The notes under the pieces are model-generated. The model was not told the DNA's origin. It saw nothing but the letters and a program-made list of their open reading frames with translations, and ran no database searches. From an uncultured Chloroflexota bacterium (lineage in GTDB: Bacteria; Chloroflexota; Anaerolineae; Aggregatilineales; Phototrophicaceae), in contig CALJKV010000023.1 in the NCBI GenBank assembly GCA_937974245.1, positions 1-64,000 on the forward strand: a stretch of 64,000 bases of DNA, given 5' to 3'. Shown in pieces: positions 17,533-26,653 of this stretch. Numbering within the stretch: position 1 is the stretch's first letter; every line of letters starts with the position of its first letter. Made by a program: the position numbers and the translations under genes.

Positions 17533-18099
17533 ATGACCTACCTGGAGTTTTCCAGGCGGTTCACGGTAGCTGACCTGAAGGCGATTACGAATACTTCGAT
17601 AGATACCCTGCTCGCCATGATCCATGATTTGAGCGATGCGGACGTGACCTTTAATCCAGTTGATCCGCTAGCGCATGACCCCTTCGCAGCAGAGGGCGAG
17701 GAACATATCGGCTGGACGATTGCTCATCTGATCGCCCATATTACGGCCAGCAGTGAAGAAGGTGCCGCGCAAAGCTCCTTGCTGGCACGCGGCTGCCCCA
17801 CGTCCGAGCGCCCGCGCTACGAGACACCCTGGCGGGACATCACCACCAAAGACCAGTGCGTGCAGCGCCTGAAAGAAAGCCGGCGGATGCGCCTGGCGTA
17901 CCTGGATACCTGGCCGGACACCCCGCACCTGGATACGTATCGCCAGGTTTCGCCGCGTTTTAGCGAAAAGTTTGGTGAAATCAATGCCCCTGCCGCTTTC
18001 CTGTTCGGTTTGAAGCATGAGATCGGCCACTACGATCAGATTCGGGAAGTGCGCCAACAGGCGTTGGCCGCACACGAAGCCGCTGTCGCTGGGGACTAA
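17533..18099 (+). CDS. DinB-like four-helix-bundle protein
   Basis: From the ATG at 17533 the protein has 188 residues; the frame is open upstream to 17395 but the added part has no domain character. It looks like a DinB/YfiT metalloprotein: four helices with histidines placed for a metal triad (WTIAHLIAHITASSEE near residues 60-75 and FGLKHEIGHYDQIREV near 155-170). DinB proteins act in thiol-dependent or hydrolytic reactions; the substrate here is unknown. The gene ends at an intrinsic terminator (18137-18162). Confidence 0.72.
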   Translation: MTYLEFSRRFTVADLKAITNTSIDTLLAMIHDLSDADVTFNPVDPLAHDPFAAEGEEHIGWTIAHLIAHITASSEEGAAQSSLLARGCPTSERPRYETPWRDITTKDQCVQRLKESRRMRLAYLDTWPDTPHLDTYRQVSPRFSEKFGEINAPAAFLFGLKHEIGHYDQIREVRQQALAAHEAAVAGD

Positions 18100-18136
18100 C
18101 ACCGGGAGTACCCCGGCCAGTCGGTAAAACATCATG

Positions 18137-18162
18137 AAGAGGGGCTGCGGCTCCTCTTTTGT
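18137..18162 (+). terminator. Intrinsic terminator after the DinB-like gene
   Basis: AAGAGGGG (18137-18144) pairs with CTCCTCTT (18151-18158) around a CTGCGG loop, followed by TTTTGTT. It lies 38 bp past the stop codon. Confidence 0.75.
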
Positions 18163-18229
18163 TAGTCTCTTGCGCTTAGTTCCCATCTCAGCTATCGCGG
18201 AAAAACGTAAATTTTTGCAGTGTCGCAAG

Positions 18230-18258
18230 TTGCATTTGTGCAAACCTTCATTTATACT
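18230..18258 (+). promoter_or_regulatory. Distal promoter of hisS
   Basis: TTGCAT (18230-18235), 17 bp, TATACT (18253-18258). The predicted start near 18265 would give a leader of about 155 nt that runs through the hairpin at 18363-18390. Confidence 0.65.
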
Positions 18259-18335
18259 AAGCGCCACATTAACGAGATGTATGGTGTCGTGGAATTTCAA
18301 CCATCTCTATTCGCTCATCTGTAGTTATCCCAGTG

Positions 18336-18365
18336 TTGACTGACGGCTGACTTAATACCTATAAG
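18336..18365 (+). promoter_or_regulatory. Proximal promoter of hisS
   Basis: TTGACT (18336-18341), 18 bp, TATAAG (18360-18365). Its start site would fall inside the hairpin at 18363-18390, so transcripts from it would not carry the full terminator. Confidence 0.45.
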
Positions 18366-18392
18366 CGCAGGCGTTGTTCTGCGCTTTTTTGT
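18363..18392 (+). terminator. Terminator or attenuator hairpin in the hisS leader
   Basis: AAGCGCAG (18363-18370) pairs with CTGCGCTT (18379-18386) around an 8-base loop and is followed by a run of six T. It is a textbook intrinsic terminator placed only about 30 nt before the hisS start codon, inside the leader of the distal promoter. I see no T-box motif and no His-rich leader peptide. Confidence 0.7.
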
Positions 18393-18421
18393 TATGCTCA
18401 AAGTGGATTGTGAGTGTACCC

Positions 18422-19747
18422 ATGATTGAAGCCCGCCTCCCAAAAGGAATGCGCGATTTTTTACCCGCTGACATGCTGAAGCGCGAATACGTCTTCAATA
18501 TTGTGAAAGACGTTTTTCACCTCTATGGCTTTGAGCCGATCCAGACCCCGGTACTGGAATTGAGTGAAACGCTGCTGGGTAAATATGGGCAGGATGCGGA
18601 AAACTTGATTTTCCATGCGCAGCACGCACGCAGCAAAAAAGAGCCGATGGCGATGCGCTACGATCTGACTGTGCCGCTGGCGCGGGTTGTCACATTGCAC
18701 GAAAATCATCTCACATTCCCTTTCAAGCGGTACCATATCGCACCGGTCTGGCGAGGTGAACGCCCTCAGCGCGGGCGCTACCGGGAGTTCTATCAATGCG
18801 ATGTGGATATTGTGGGCGTGGCCGATATGAGCGCCGACGCGGAGGTCATTGGCGTGGCTGTCACCGCATTGAAGCGGCTTGGATTCCCGCAGTTTATGGT
18901 GAAAATCAATAACCGCAAGCTGCTGACCGGCATGGGTATCTACTCCGGTGTGCCGGAAAACCAACTGGCCGACCTGTACCGCAGCGTGGATAAGTTCGAC
19001 AAAATTGGCGCGGATGGTGTGCAAAAGGAACTTGAAGGTCACGGCATTGACCGGGAAGTCGTCAGTCGCATGATGGGGTTGCTCCAGATGCGTGACAGCG
19101 GCTTCACGATTCTGGAGGCGCTGGAAAGCAAAATGCACCATATTCCAGCGGCTATGGAGGGTATTGGCGAATTGCGCCAACTGGCTCAAGAACTTAGCAA
19201 CGCCTACATTTCGCTGGAACATTACGAATTTGACTTCACGATGGTGCGTGGTCTGGGCTACTATACGGGGCCAATTTTCGAGACGATTATCACTGAGCCG
19301 AACCTCGGCAGCATCACGGGCGGTGGGCGCTATGATGGCTTGATCGGCCTGTTCCGCCGCGAAAGTCTGCCGACAACCGGCACATCACTGGGGATCGAAC
19401 GGATCATTGACCTGCTGGATACGCTCAACCTGTATCCGGCGGATTTGAATCGTACGGTGGTGCAGGTATTGGTCGCCATTGTTGATGAAAGCTGCCGCAC
19501 CGAAGCGACTCGGCTGGCTGCTGAACTACGGTCACAGGGTGTTGCTACCGAATTCTATATGAATGACCAGGCCAAACTCGGTAAGCAGATGGGGTATGCC
19601 AATCGCAAAGGCATTCCGCTGGTGGCAATTGTCGGGCCGGAAGAAATCAGCGCCGGGCAGGTCAAGCTCAAGCACATGGGCAGCGGCGATGAACACATAA
19701 CGACCCGTGAGGCCGTTGCCGCCAATGTGCGCGAATTACTGAAATAG
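18422..19747 (+). CDS. hisS: Histidyl-tRNA synthetase
   Basis: The start at 18422 gives MIEARLPKGMRDF, the usual HisRS beginning, and 441 residues, a normal length. Class II features: motif 1 region TPVLELSETLLGKYG, motif 2 MRYDLTVPLARVV and RYREFYQCDVDIVG, the histidine-specific LVRGLGYYTGPIFE, and motif 3 SITGGGRYDGLIG. The C-terminal anticodon-binding domain runs from about residue 340. A frame extending to 18374 includes the leader hairpin and is unlikely to be translated. The leader has two promoters and a terminator hairpin. Charging of tRNA-His is the function. Confidence 0.97.
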   Translation: MIEARLPKGMRDFLPADMLKREYVFNIVKDVFHLYGFEPIQTPVLELSETLLGKYGQDAENLIFHAQHARSKKEPMAMRYDLTVPLARVVTLHENHLTFPFKRYHIAPVWRGERPQRGRYREFYQCDVDIVGVADMSADAEVIGVAVTALKRLGFPQFMVKINNRKLLTGMGIYSGVPENQLADLYRSVDKFDKIGADGVQKELEGHGIDREVVSRMMGLLQMRDSGFTILEALESKMHHIPAAMEGIGELRQLAQELSNAYISLEHYEFDFTMVRGLGYYTGPIFETIITEPNLGSITGGGRYDGLIGLFRRESLPTTGTSLGIERIIDLLDTLNLYPADLNRTVVQVLVAIVDESCRTEATRLAAELRSQGVATEFYMNDQAKLGKQMGYANRKGIPLVAIVGPEEISAGQVKLKHMGSGDEHITTREAVAANVRELLK

Positions 19748-19927
19748 CCTCCTTGCATCACTTTCCTCAACCAACCGGTAAGGGCAGCAGCGTCTGTCCT
19801 TTTTGTTTGTGTATTCACCTTATCACCTGTACTTCCTGCCAGTAGGCTGGTGAACCAAAGGCCAGCGACTGGCTGCCGCCAGGGATGCTATAATCAAATG
19901 GCAGCGTGCAATGTCTGAGGATTCCTG

Positions 19928-21100
19928 ATGGGCGCAAGGCTCAAGCCAGAAACCGATACCGAAAAACTACGGCGGCGCAACCGTGAACTCTCGATTCTGA
20001 ACACGATTGCCCGCGCTATGAATCAGGAGGTTGACCTGCTCCGTGCCTTGAGTACCGCCCTCACGCATGTCGCTGACCTGTTTGACCTCAAAACAAGCTG
20101 GATCTTCCTGGTGGATCCCGAGGGGAAATCGTACCTGGCCGCTGCTCAGAACCTGCCGCCAGCGCTGGCAGATCACCCGCGTCGCATGGCGGGAGACTGT
20201 TCATGCTTGAACAACTATGATGACGGCACGCTGGTGAAACCCGAGAATATCACCTGTACCCGCCTCGAAAACCTGATGGTCGGCACCGCCGGGCTGCGCC
20301 AGCACGCCAGTATCCCGTTAACGACCCATGACGGTGCCAAGCTGGGCGTGCTCAATGTTGCCAGCACTGATTGGGGAGACCTTTCCGACGATGACTTACA
20401 ACTTCTCTACCTGGTAGGCGATTTGCTGGGCATCGCCATCGAGCGCGGACGCTTATTCAGCAAGAGTGCCGAATTGGGAGCGATAGAAGAGCGTAACCGC
20501 CTGGCCCGTGAAATTCATGACACACTGGCACAGGGACTTTCCGGTATCGCGCTGCACCTGGAAACAGTTGATGCTTTACTGGAATCCGGGACAGCGCTGG
20601 AAAACATTCGGGCAATTGTCACCCAGGCGTTGGGACTAACCCGTTCCAACCTGGAAGAAGCACGCCGCTCTGTGCTGGACTTGCGTGCGGCCCCACTGGA
20701 AGGACGTACCCTGCCCGAAGCAATGGAAGAACTACTGGCAGAATGGGCATCCCGCCGCAAGATTGAGGCCGGTTTTGAGGTTGTGGGCAGCGCCCGCCCC
20801 CTGCCAGTACGGGTCGAAATCGGCCTGTACCGTATCTTGCAGGAAGCATTGACTAACGTAGGCCGCCATGCCCTGGCGCACCATCTCAATGTGCAACTGG
20901 TACTGCTACCCAACCAGGTAACCTTGGTTGTTGAAGATGATGGGCGCGGCTTTGAATCCGATCGTGTCCCCAAAAACCGATTTGGGCTGATCGGGATGAA
21001 TGAACGCGCCCGGCTGCTTTCCGGCCATCTGGAACTATGCAGCACACCAGGGGAAGGGACACGATTGGAAGTCAGAATACCACTGGAGACGCTCTCATGA
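19928..21100 (+). CDS. NarL-type sensor histidine kinase with GAF domain
   Basis: The 390-residue soluble kinase has a short coiled N-terminus, a GAF domain (about 30-175), a HisKA_3 dimerisation and phosphoacceptor segment with REIHDTLAQGL (His197) and an HATPase_c domain (LQEALTNVGRHA, DDGRGF, FGLIGMNERA). No transmembrane segment is seen, so it senses a cytoplasmic signal. The GAF domain contains Cys91, Cys93 and Cys110 in a CSC-x16-CxRLE arrangement, which could bind a metal or Fe-S cluster, or sense redox. A TATAAT lies upstream at 19889-19894. The gene overlaps its response regulator by 4 nt. Confidence 0.92.
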   Translation: MGARLKPETDTEKLRRRNRELSILNTIARAMNQEVDLLRALSTALTHVADLFDLKTSWIFLVDPEGKSYLAAAQNLPPALADHPRRMAGDCSCLNNYDDGTLVKPENITCTRLENLMVGTAGLRQHASIPLTTHDGAKLGVLNVASTDWGDLSDDDLQLLYLVGDLLGIAIERGRLFSKSAELGAIEERNRLAREIHDTLAQGLSGIALHLETVDALLESGTALENIRAIVTQALGLTRSNLEEARRSVLDLRAAPLEGRTLPEAMEELLAEWASRRKIEAGFEVVGSARPLPVRVEIGLYRILQEALTNVGRHALAHHLNVQLVLLPNQVTLVVEDDGRGFESDRVPKNRFGLIGMNERARLLSGHLELCSTPGEGTRLEVRIPLETLS

Positions 21101-21747
21101 GCCAGACAATTCGTATCATTGTGGCCGACGATCACCCAATTGTGCGCGATGGCCTGATTGCCATTCTCAGCACCCAGCCAGATTTTGAAGTCGTCGGCAA
21201 GGCGGGAAATGGCGTGGAGGCCGTCAAACTGGCTGAGTCATTGCAACCGGATGTGTTGCTGCTGGATCTGGAAATGCCGGATCTGGATGGTGTGGGCGTA
21301 CTGCGCCGCCTGCGTGAAATCCATTCTGAGATTCGCGCCATCGTGTTCACAGCGTTTGATACTGATGAGCGCATTCTCGCGGCGGTAGAAGCCGGTGTGC
21401 AAGGGTACCTGCTGAAAGGCGCACCACGCGAGGAAATCTTCAACGCGATTCGTGTGGTCTATGCCGGGGGGTCGCTGCTCCAACCGGTTGTTGCTTCCAA
21501 ATTGCTAAGACAAGTCAGCGGGGAAAACCAGCAGGGCGAGCTGTTTACCGAAAACCTGACCCCTCGTGAACAAGATGTTCTCAAACTGCTGGCACAAGGG
21601 CTGCAAAACAAGGAAATTGCTGCCGAACTGGTTATCACTGAGCGCACCGTCAAATTCTATGTGAGTTCGATACTTGCCAAGTTAGGCGCGGGCAACCGCA
21701 CTGAAGCCGTGACCATTGCAGTACAGCGTGGACTGGTCAAGTTGTAA
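21097..21747 (+). CDS. NarL/FixJ-family response regulator
   Basis: The ATG at 21097 overlaps the kinase stop (ATGA), so the pair is translationally coupled. The 216-residue protein has a receiver domain (acidic ADDHP, phospho-acceptor Asp57 in LLLDLEMPD, Lys in YLLKGAP) and a LuxR-type helix-turn-helix (LTPREQDVLKLLAQGLQNKEIA to KFYVSSILAKLGAGNRTEAV). It should act as a transcription factor when phosphorylated by the preceding kinase. Targets are not evident. Confidence 0.95.
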   Translation: MSQTIRIIVADDHPIVRDGLIAILSTQPDFEVVGKAGNGVEAVKLAESLQPDVLLLDLEMPDLDGVGVLRRLREIHSEIRAIVFTAFDTDERILAAVEAGVQGYLLKGAPREEIFNAIRVVYAGGSLLQPVVASKLLRQVSGENQQGELFTENLTPREQDVLKLLAQGLQNKEIAAELVITERTVKFYVSSILAKLGAGNRTEAVTIAVQRGLVKL

Positions 21748-21875
21748 CCCGCTCTTTGGTACAGCCCCAATCTGGTCTTTTGTCCGGCACGATATGTCCA
21801 CTTGCCTGATGTGCGATGGGCATATTTTGTTGGATAGTGAGGGCAATAGGGCAAACACAATACAGGAGCCGACTC

Positions 21876-22256
21876 ATGCAGTCACGTAAATTGAGTATCA
21901 CGTTTCACGCCCAGGATTTTGACCGGACTCTGGCGTTCTTTCAGGACACGTTAGGGTTGTCACTCAAACATAGCTGGAACGAACCCGATGGCCGGGGAGC
22001 GATCTTCGCGGCTGAGGATACCGCTGAGGTGGAGTTCTTTGGCGCACCAGAAGGACAGCCGCAGACCGCACCTCCGCCCGCCAATGTCAATATCGCCTTT
22101 CAGGTGAATGATGTAGATGCCCATTATGCTCGACTGCTCGATGCCGGGGTGACACTGGTTGAAACCATTGGAGATCGTCCCTGGGGGAATCGTTCGTTTG
22201 GCATTCAATCGCCCGATGGGCTGAATATATGGATATTCAGCGATATAGCGAACTGA
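21876..22256 (+). CDS. VOC-superfamily (glyoxalase/bleomycin resistance-like) protein
   Basis: The ATG at 21876 gives 126 residues with the two beta-alpha-beta-beta-beta modules of the vicinal oxygen chelate fold: ITFHAQDFDRTLAFFQDTLGL at the start, VNIAFQVNDVDAHYARLLDAGVTLVE in the middle and SFGIQSPDGLNIWIF at the end. The usual metal ligands (His8-type in the first strand and a Glu near the end) are partly replaced, so catalysis is uncertain. It may bind or detoxify a small molecule. The flavoprotein gene follows after 14 bp. Confidence 0.8.
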   Translation: MQSRKLSITFHAQDFDRTLAFFQDTLGLSLKHSWNEPDGRGAIFAAEDTAEVEFFGAPEGQPQTAPPPANVNIAFQVNDVDAHYARLLDAGVTLVETIGDRPWGNRSFGIQSPDGLNIWIFSDIAN

Positions 22257-22270
22257 GGAAACAATTCACT

Positions 22271-22870
22271 ATGACACTGAACAAACACCTTCACATTGTT
22301 GGCATCGGCGGCACACTCCGCAAACCATCCACCAGCCTGTTGGCACTGCAAGCAGCACTCAGCGCCGCTGAAGCCAGTGGTGCCATGACCACGCTGCTCG
22401 ACCTGCGAACACTCAATCTGCCAATGTATAACCCGGAAGTGGATTACCTTGACTATTCCGGCAACGTACATCAGTTTATTAAAACGGTACGCCAGGCCGA
22501 TGGTTTGCTCATCAGCACGGCTGCCTATCATGGTTCGCTGGCCGGCGTGACGAAAAACGCACTGGACTTGCTGGACTTCCTGCCCAGGCGAGACGGCGAA
22601 TCGTACCTGCATAATGTGCCCGTCGGCCTGATTGCAACAGCAGGCGGTGACCAGGCAGCAGTCAACACGATCAGTGCGCTGGTGCAAATTGTTCACTCAT
22701 TACGTGGAACTGCGCTACCACTAGCCGTGCCCATTCACAACGCAAAATCAGCCTTTTCACAGGATGGTCATATCACGGATACAAAAGTCACTGTACGCCT
22801 GGGCAAACTCGGACAGCTGATCGTAGAAACGGCAGGGCGCTTTCGCACAAAACCGGCGGGTGTTGGGTAG
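22271..22870 (+). CDS. NADPH-dependent FMN reductase family protein
   Basis: GAGGAA precedes the ATG at 22271. The 199-residue protein starts with the flavodoxin-like phosphate-binding pattern IVGIGGTLRKPSTS and has the family motif LISTAAYHGSLAGVTKNALDLL (about 88-110). It is like SsuE/chromate reductase type enzymes that use NAD(P)H to reduce FMN. The electron acceptor is unknown. It probably forms a unit with the upstream VOC gene. Confidence 0.85.
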   Translation: MTLNKHLHIVGIGGTLRKPSTSLLALQAALSAAEASGAMTTLLDLRTLNLPMYNPEVDYLDYSGNVHQFIKTVRQADGLLISTAAYHGSLAGVTKNALDLLDFLPRRDGESYLHNVPVGLIATAGGDQAAVNTISALVQIVHSLRGTALPLAVPIHNAKSAFSQDGHITDTKVTVRLGKLGQLIVETAGRFRTKPAGVG

Positions 22871-22922
22871 TTCTCAAGTATTCACAAGCTGTGTAAGCAA
22901 CGGACACCCTGCGATACCGTGT

Positions 22923-23585
22923 CTATATGGTCACGCTGCGCGGCACGCCGGTACGCGCTTCAATTACGATGTTACGCAGCAGCCGGCCACGCTCGCGAAT
23001 TTTCTCTACCGGCCAGGTGCCGTCTCCGGTCAGCCAGTCGGCCATACCGCAGCAAACCGCGCCACTGCTCAAAAACTGTGGCACATTCGTGTCATTCATG
23101 CCACCATTACACATAAAACTCATGTGGTTCAGTGGGCCACGAATCGCTTTGAAATATCCCAATCCTAACGCGCCTATTGGGAAAATCTTCAACAGTTTGA
23201 CTCCCAGCGCCCAGGCGTCCACGCATTCTGTCGGTGTCATCACGCCGGGTGCGACCAACACATCAGCCGCCAGCGCCGTTTTCACTACACCTGTGTTGAA
23301 GGCCGGCGATACGATAAAATCCGCCCCGGCATCCAGCACGCGCTGCGCCGTTTCTACATCCAGCACTGTGCCCATGCCCACACAGGCCAAATCGCCATAC
23401 TCGCGTTTGGTGGCCTGCATCGCCTCTATAGCACGTTCCGAATTCATGGTGAATTCAAACACGTTGATCTCGGATTCGATCAGAGCTGCTGCCACCGGCA
23501 GAGCAACCGATGGCGGAAAAGCGCCGCGCATACCTGCCATCAGGGCACTGCGCTCGATATGTACATAGGCTGTCTGACTATCCAC
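22923..23585 (-). CDS. eda: KDPG/KHG aldolase
   Basis: A strong AGGAG 7 nt before a GTG at 23585 fixes the start (220 residues); the ATG at 23606 lies before this site. The protein has the (beta/alpha)8 pattern of 2-dehydro-3-deoxy-phosphogluconate aldolase: FEFTMNSERAI, VGMGTVLDVETAQRVLDAGADFIVSPA, and the Schiff-base lysine in VKLLKIFPIG followed by LGYFKAIRGPL. It cleaves KDPG or a related 2-keto-3-deoxy sugar acid to pyruvate and an aldehyde. No dehydratase or kinase of the pathway lies beside it. Confidence 0.88.
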   Translation of the reverse strand: MDSQTAYVHIERSALMAGMRGAFPPSVALPVAAALIESEINVFEFTMNSERAIEAMQATKREYGDLACVGMGTVLDVETAQRVLDAGADFIVSPAFNTGVVKTALAADVLVAPGVMTPTECVDAWALGVKLLKIFPIGALGLGYFKAIRGPLNHMSFMCNGGMNDTNVPQFLSSGAVCCGMADWLTGDGTWPVEKIRERGRLLRNIVIEARTGVPRSVTI

Positions 23586-23688
23586 TTTTTTGCTCCTTAT
23601 CGACATTACCGCTCATGATGCACCCCTATTGTATCCCGGTTATAATGGAACGTGTGATGATTTGCAATCAACCAGGGAGCAACACGCG

Positions 23689-24936
23689 ATGAAGCGTTTT
23701 TTTATGGCAGCGACATTAGTCGTTTCGCTGGCGCTGGCGGCCTGCCAGCCACAAGCTGAGGAGGCGCTGCCCACCCTCATTGACCTGAACGGCACTGTAA
23801 CCCAGCAAGCCGCGGAAACGGCAGCGGCTATCGCGCAACTGCCGCCCACTCGCGCACCGCTGCCCGCCACCTGGACACCCTCACAGCCGCCCGTACCAGC
23901 CACCGAATCCCCCGCAGTGATGCCATCTTCTACGCCGGAAGCGATAAATGATGGTTTCATCTATTATATCTTCAACAACGATTCAATTGTGCGCCTCTTC
24001 GCTGACGGGTCGTTCGAGGATCTGATTCTCGTTGGGGATGCGCCCAGTGACCTGACCCTCGCACCGGACGGCTCCTTACTGGCATTCTCCGCTCAGGGCA
24101 ACGGCAGCGCTCGCGAAGTATTCGTGTTAAGTCTGGATGGCAGTTACCGTCAGCAGGTTTCGTGTTTGGGCTACGCACGCATCATCCAACCGGTCTGGAG
24201 TCCCGATAGTCAAACGTTGGCGTTTGGTGCTTCCCAGACAGTGGATGGCCCGGTGAGCATCTTCACTGCCGACATCATTGGCAGCGGTCAATGCCCTGGC
24301 GGCAACGGCCAGCAGGAGATTGCCCAGCTTGAGTATAGCCGCGTAAGTGACCTGGTCTGGGATACGGATGGCTCCCATGTTTACTTCACAATGGCGACTG
24401 AAGAATATTCCCCAGCGGTGTACGCCATAGAGATCGCCAGCCGATCACTTTACCCACCGCTGACCATCCCCAATGGATATGGCCCGGACTTCAGCCCTGC
24501 GCCCGATCCGCAAAGTACGTGGTTGTACTACCTTAAGTCCTCGTATAAGCGGAATACAGGGCAAGTTGGTGGTGTGCTGTATCAACTTAACCGGGCAAAC
24601 CTGATACCGCCGATGGACGAGATTGAAGGCGCGGATTTCTTCGCTACCCGCCTGCGCTGGAGTGGGGATGGCGCGTATTTACTGATTGAAAGCGCCAATG
24701 CGGTATTCCTCCTGGATCGAGTTACCAACACATCGGTTGAACTGGCGCGTGACACGGTGTTCCCGCCCCAGGCGGCGATTGGCCCAGGCAATGCAGCCGT
24801 GGTTTATGTCAATGGCGGCGGAGACGATCCCAGCATCCAGCAGATTTACCGGGTGAGCCGTACCGGTGAAAACTCGTTGCAGCTCACGTTTCATGGGGGA
24901 GGGAGCATCAGCTATCCGGTTTGGGCGGCGAATTAA
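23689..24936 (+). CDS. PD40 beta-propeller lipoprotein
   Basis: AGGGAGC precedes the ATG at 23689 and a TATAAT lies at 23641-23646. The 415-residue protein has a lipoprotein signal ending LALAAC (Cys about 18), a Pro/Thr-rich linker (about 45-85), and then PD40 blades such as LAPDGSLLAFSAQGN, PVWSPDSQTLAFGAS and RLRWSGDGAYLLIES. It resembles the propeller encoded at 202-1401 but is lipid-anchored. The ligand is unknown. Confidence 0.82.
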   Translation: MKRFFMAATLVVSLALAACQPQAEEALPTLIDLNGTVTQQAAETAAAIAQLPPTRAPLPATWTPSQPPVPATESPAVMPSSTPEAINDGFIYYIFNNDSIVRLFADGSFEDLILVGDAPSDLTLAPDGSLLAFSAQGNGSAREVFVLSLDGSYRQQVSCLGYARIIQPVWSPDSQTLAFGASQTVDGPVSIFTADIIGSGQCPGGNGQQEIAQLEYSRVSDLVWDTDGSHVYFTMATEEYSPAVYAIEIASRSLYPPLTIPNGYGPDFSPAPDPQSTWLYYLKSSYKRNTGQVGGVLYQLNRANLIPPMDEIEGADFFATRLRWSGDGAYLLIESANAVFLLDRVTNTSVELARDTVFPPQAAIGPGNAAVVYVNGGGDDPSIQQIYRVSRTGENSLQLTFHGGGSISYPVWAAN

Positions 24937-24941
24937 ACCGG

Positions 24942-25406
24942 CTAGCGCCGCAGTGTGGCAGCCAGACGGTCTGGAGAGAGCAGTAATTCCAGGCCGTCGT
25001 TGATGTCGCGCACCAGGACATCAGCGGCAGTCAGCAGCGCAACGGCGATGCCTTCCCCGCCCAGTACTGCGATACGCAGCCCGGCAGCCTGAAACATGGC
25101 GGCATCATTCGCGCCATTGCCAAAAGTGGCAACTGTTTTTCCGCCTAATGCCAGCACATGCGCAGCTTTTTCGGGCGCGCCGTGCGTAATGATGGTGGCG
25201 GTAATGCCCAGGATAGCATCAATCTCTTTTTGTTTGCCATGTGTATCGGCGGTCAACAGGTGAACCTGACACTGTTCTCGCAGCTGGCCTAACCGTTCCT
25301 TAACCCCTGGGAGCAGCACGCCGTCCAGGGCAATGGTGCCGTTCACATCCAGTACAATATGTTCAATAGCGAGAATATCCCGCCCTGGTACAACAATTTC
25401 AATCAT
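24942..25406 (-). CDS. HAD-superfamily protein, soluble P-type ATPase-like (COG4087 type)
   Basis: The 154-residue protein is a minimal HAD fold with the P-type ATPase phosphorylation-domain flavour: HIVLDVNGTIALDG (motif I), LLTADTHGKQKEI (motif II), and FGNGANDAAMF (motif IV). In motif I the usual second Asp of DxDGT is Asn, a variant typical of this small family, so phosphatase activity may be reduced or altered. No membrane domain is present. The gene is convergent with the PD40 lipoprotein gene and ends 5 bp from it. Confidence 0.85.
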   Translation of the reverse strand: MIEIVVPGRDILAIEHIVLDVNGTIALDGVLLPGVKERLGQLREQCQVHLLTADTHGKQKEIDAILGITATIITHGAPEKAAHVLALGGKTVATFGNGANDAAMFQAAGLRIAVLGGEGIAVALLTAADVLVRDINDGLELLLSPDRLAATLRR

Positions 25407-25471
25407 GTTTTCCCCTCAGGCAGCCAGTAAGTCCGATAGATCACGAGCCGTGACATAGACCGTCGTGATGC

Positions 25472-26653
25472 TCAGGGTTTTCCCTGTATATTCACAATAT
25501 AATTGACCGGCTCGCCGCCCATTTCCGGCACGATAATCTGAAATGGCGCGGTTTCTCCCGCCATCAAGGGGGACAGCGCCATTTCAGTGTACCCCGCTGC
25601 GATGACATTCTGTGCGCTGTCAAACACGCTGGCAACTACCCGGATGTTGCGTACCGGCTCGTTGCTGGTATTGGTGACGGTGCCACGAATAACGAGCTGG
25701 CCGTCGGCGGTGAAGGCGGATTCGTCCATCCAGGTCAGTTCATCCGGCCCATAGATGACGGCATTTACATCCGTTTGCCAGGTGTCATCCCCCACGACCA
25801 GGTCATAAGTGACGGCGGCTCCGGGCTGCCCCTGGCCGAAACGCAGGCTGAACGGCGCGAACTCGCCTGGCGCAATACGATAGCTCATGACCGTATCCAT
25901 TGCTTCCGCCAATACTATGCCATCAACCGATTTCAGAACGGCGCGAACCGGCAGATTAGTCGCCGGAGTCGTGCCATAGTTCGCCACTTCCCCGGTGACA
26001 AAAAATACGCCATCGGGAGTCGTCCAGGTTGTCAAATGCAGAATATCTAATCCGGCACGGGTAATAAAAACCAGTGCGCCGGGGTCCACCGCCTGTAGGG
26101 ATGCCGGGGCACTGATCGTAAACGTGTTGGCGATCATCTGTAGCTGCGCCAGTTGTGCTGTGTCTACATCACGCGGTAACCGCACTTCGACCAATCCCAC
26201 CAATGTCCCGGCGGCCTGAATGAACGTATTCACTTGTTCAGTATAACCGCCTGGCGACTGATATAGTCCAGTCAAACGCCAACTCCCATCACCCATTGCC
26301 TGCCGGCTTTGTTCGCTATAATGGGCTGCATCAGGGTGCAGTTCCGATTGGTAGCGATCCATGATGTCGCCCAGGGTGGACGAATCCACAGCGCGACCGA
26401 GGTTGGCAACCGTGAAGCTGATAACCGGCTCATTATCATGCGGCCTGGAAAAAGCCGCCGCTGCCAGTGTGGTGGTATGTACGGCAGTCACCGGCCAGTT
26501 GCGCGGCATATCCACCGTGAACGCGCCGCTGGGATGCGTGTAACCCATCAATGATGTATCTGGCGGCGGGGCGGTCGGCGCAAATACGACAGCACCACTG
26601 CTGCAACCCGCTAATAATAGGGCAACACTCATTAGCAAAATCAGACTTCGCAC
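25472..26653 (-). CDS. Lipoprotein with FxLYD-like Ig-type repeats
   Basis: GAAGGAAG before a GTG at 26653 gives the best start (393 residues): RSLILLMSVALLLAGC is a clean lipoprotein signal (Cys about 17). A first domain (about 30-185) is of unknown type (YTHPSGAFTVDMPRNWPV, resembling surface domains that follow a lipobox). The C-terminal half has two beta-sandwich repeats of the FxLYD kind (FFVTGEVANYGTTPATNLPVRAVL and LVIRGTVTNTSNEPVRNIRVVAS). It is probably an exposed cell-surface protein. No function can be assigned. Confidence 0.72.
   Translation of the reverse strand: MRSLILLMSVALLLAGCSSGAVVFAPTAPPPDTSLMGYTHPSGAFTVDMPRNWPVTAVHTTTLAAAAFSRPHDNEPVISFTVANLGRAVDSSTLGDIMDRYQSELHPDAAHYSEQSRQAMGDGSWRLTGLYQSPGGYTEQVNTFIQAAGTLVGLVEVRLPRDVDTAQLAQLQMIANTFTISAPASLQAVDPGALVFITRAGLDILHLTTWTTPDGVFFVTGEVANYGTTPATNLPVRAVLKSVDGIVLAEAMDTVMSYRIAPGEFAPFSLRFGQGQPGAAVTYDLVVGDDTWQTDVNAVIYGPDELTWMDESAFTADGQLVIRGTVTNTSNEPVRNIRVVASVFDSAQNVIAAGYTEMALSPLMAGETAPFQIIVPEMGGEPVNYIVNIQGKP

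Noticed and set aside
18265..18421. T-box leader for hisS
   Set aside because: No AGGGTGG-type T-box motif and no specifier loop were seen.
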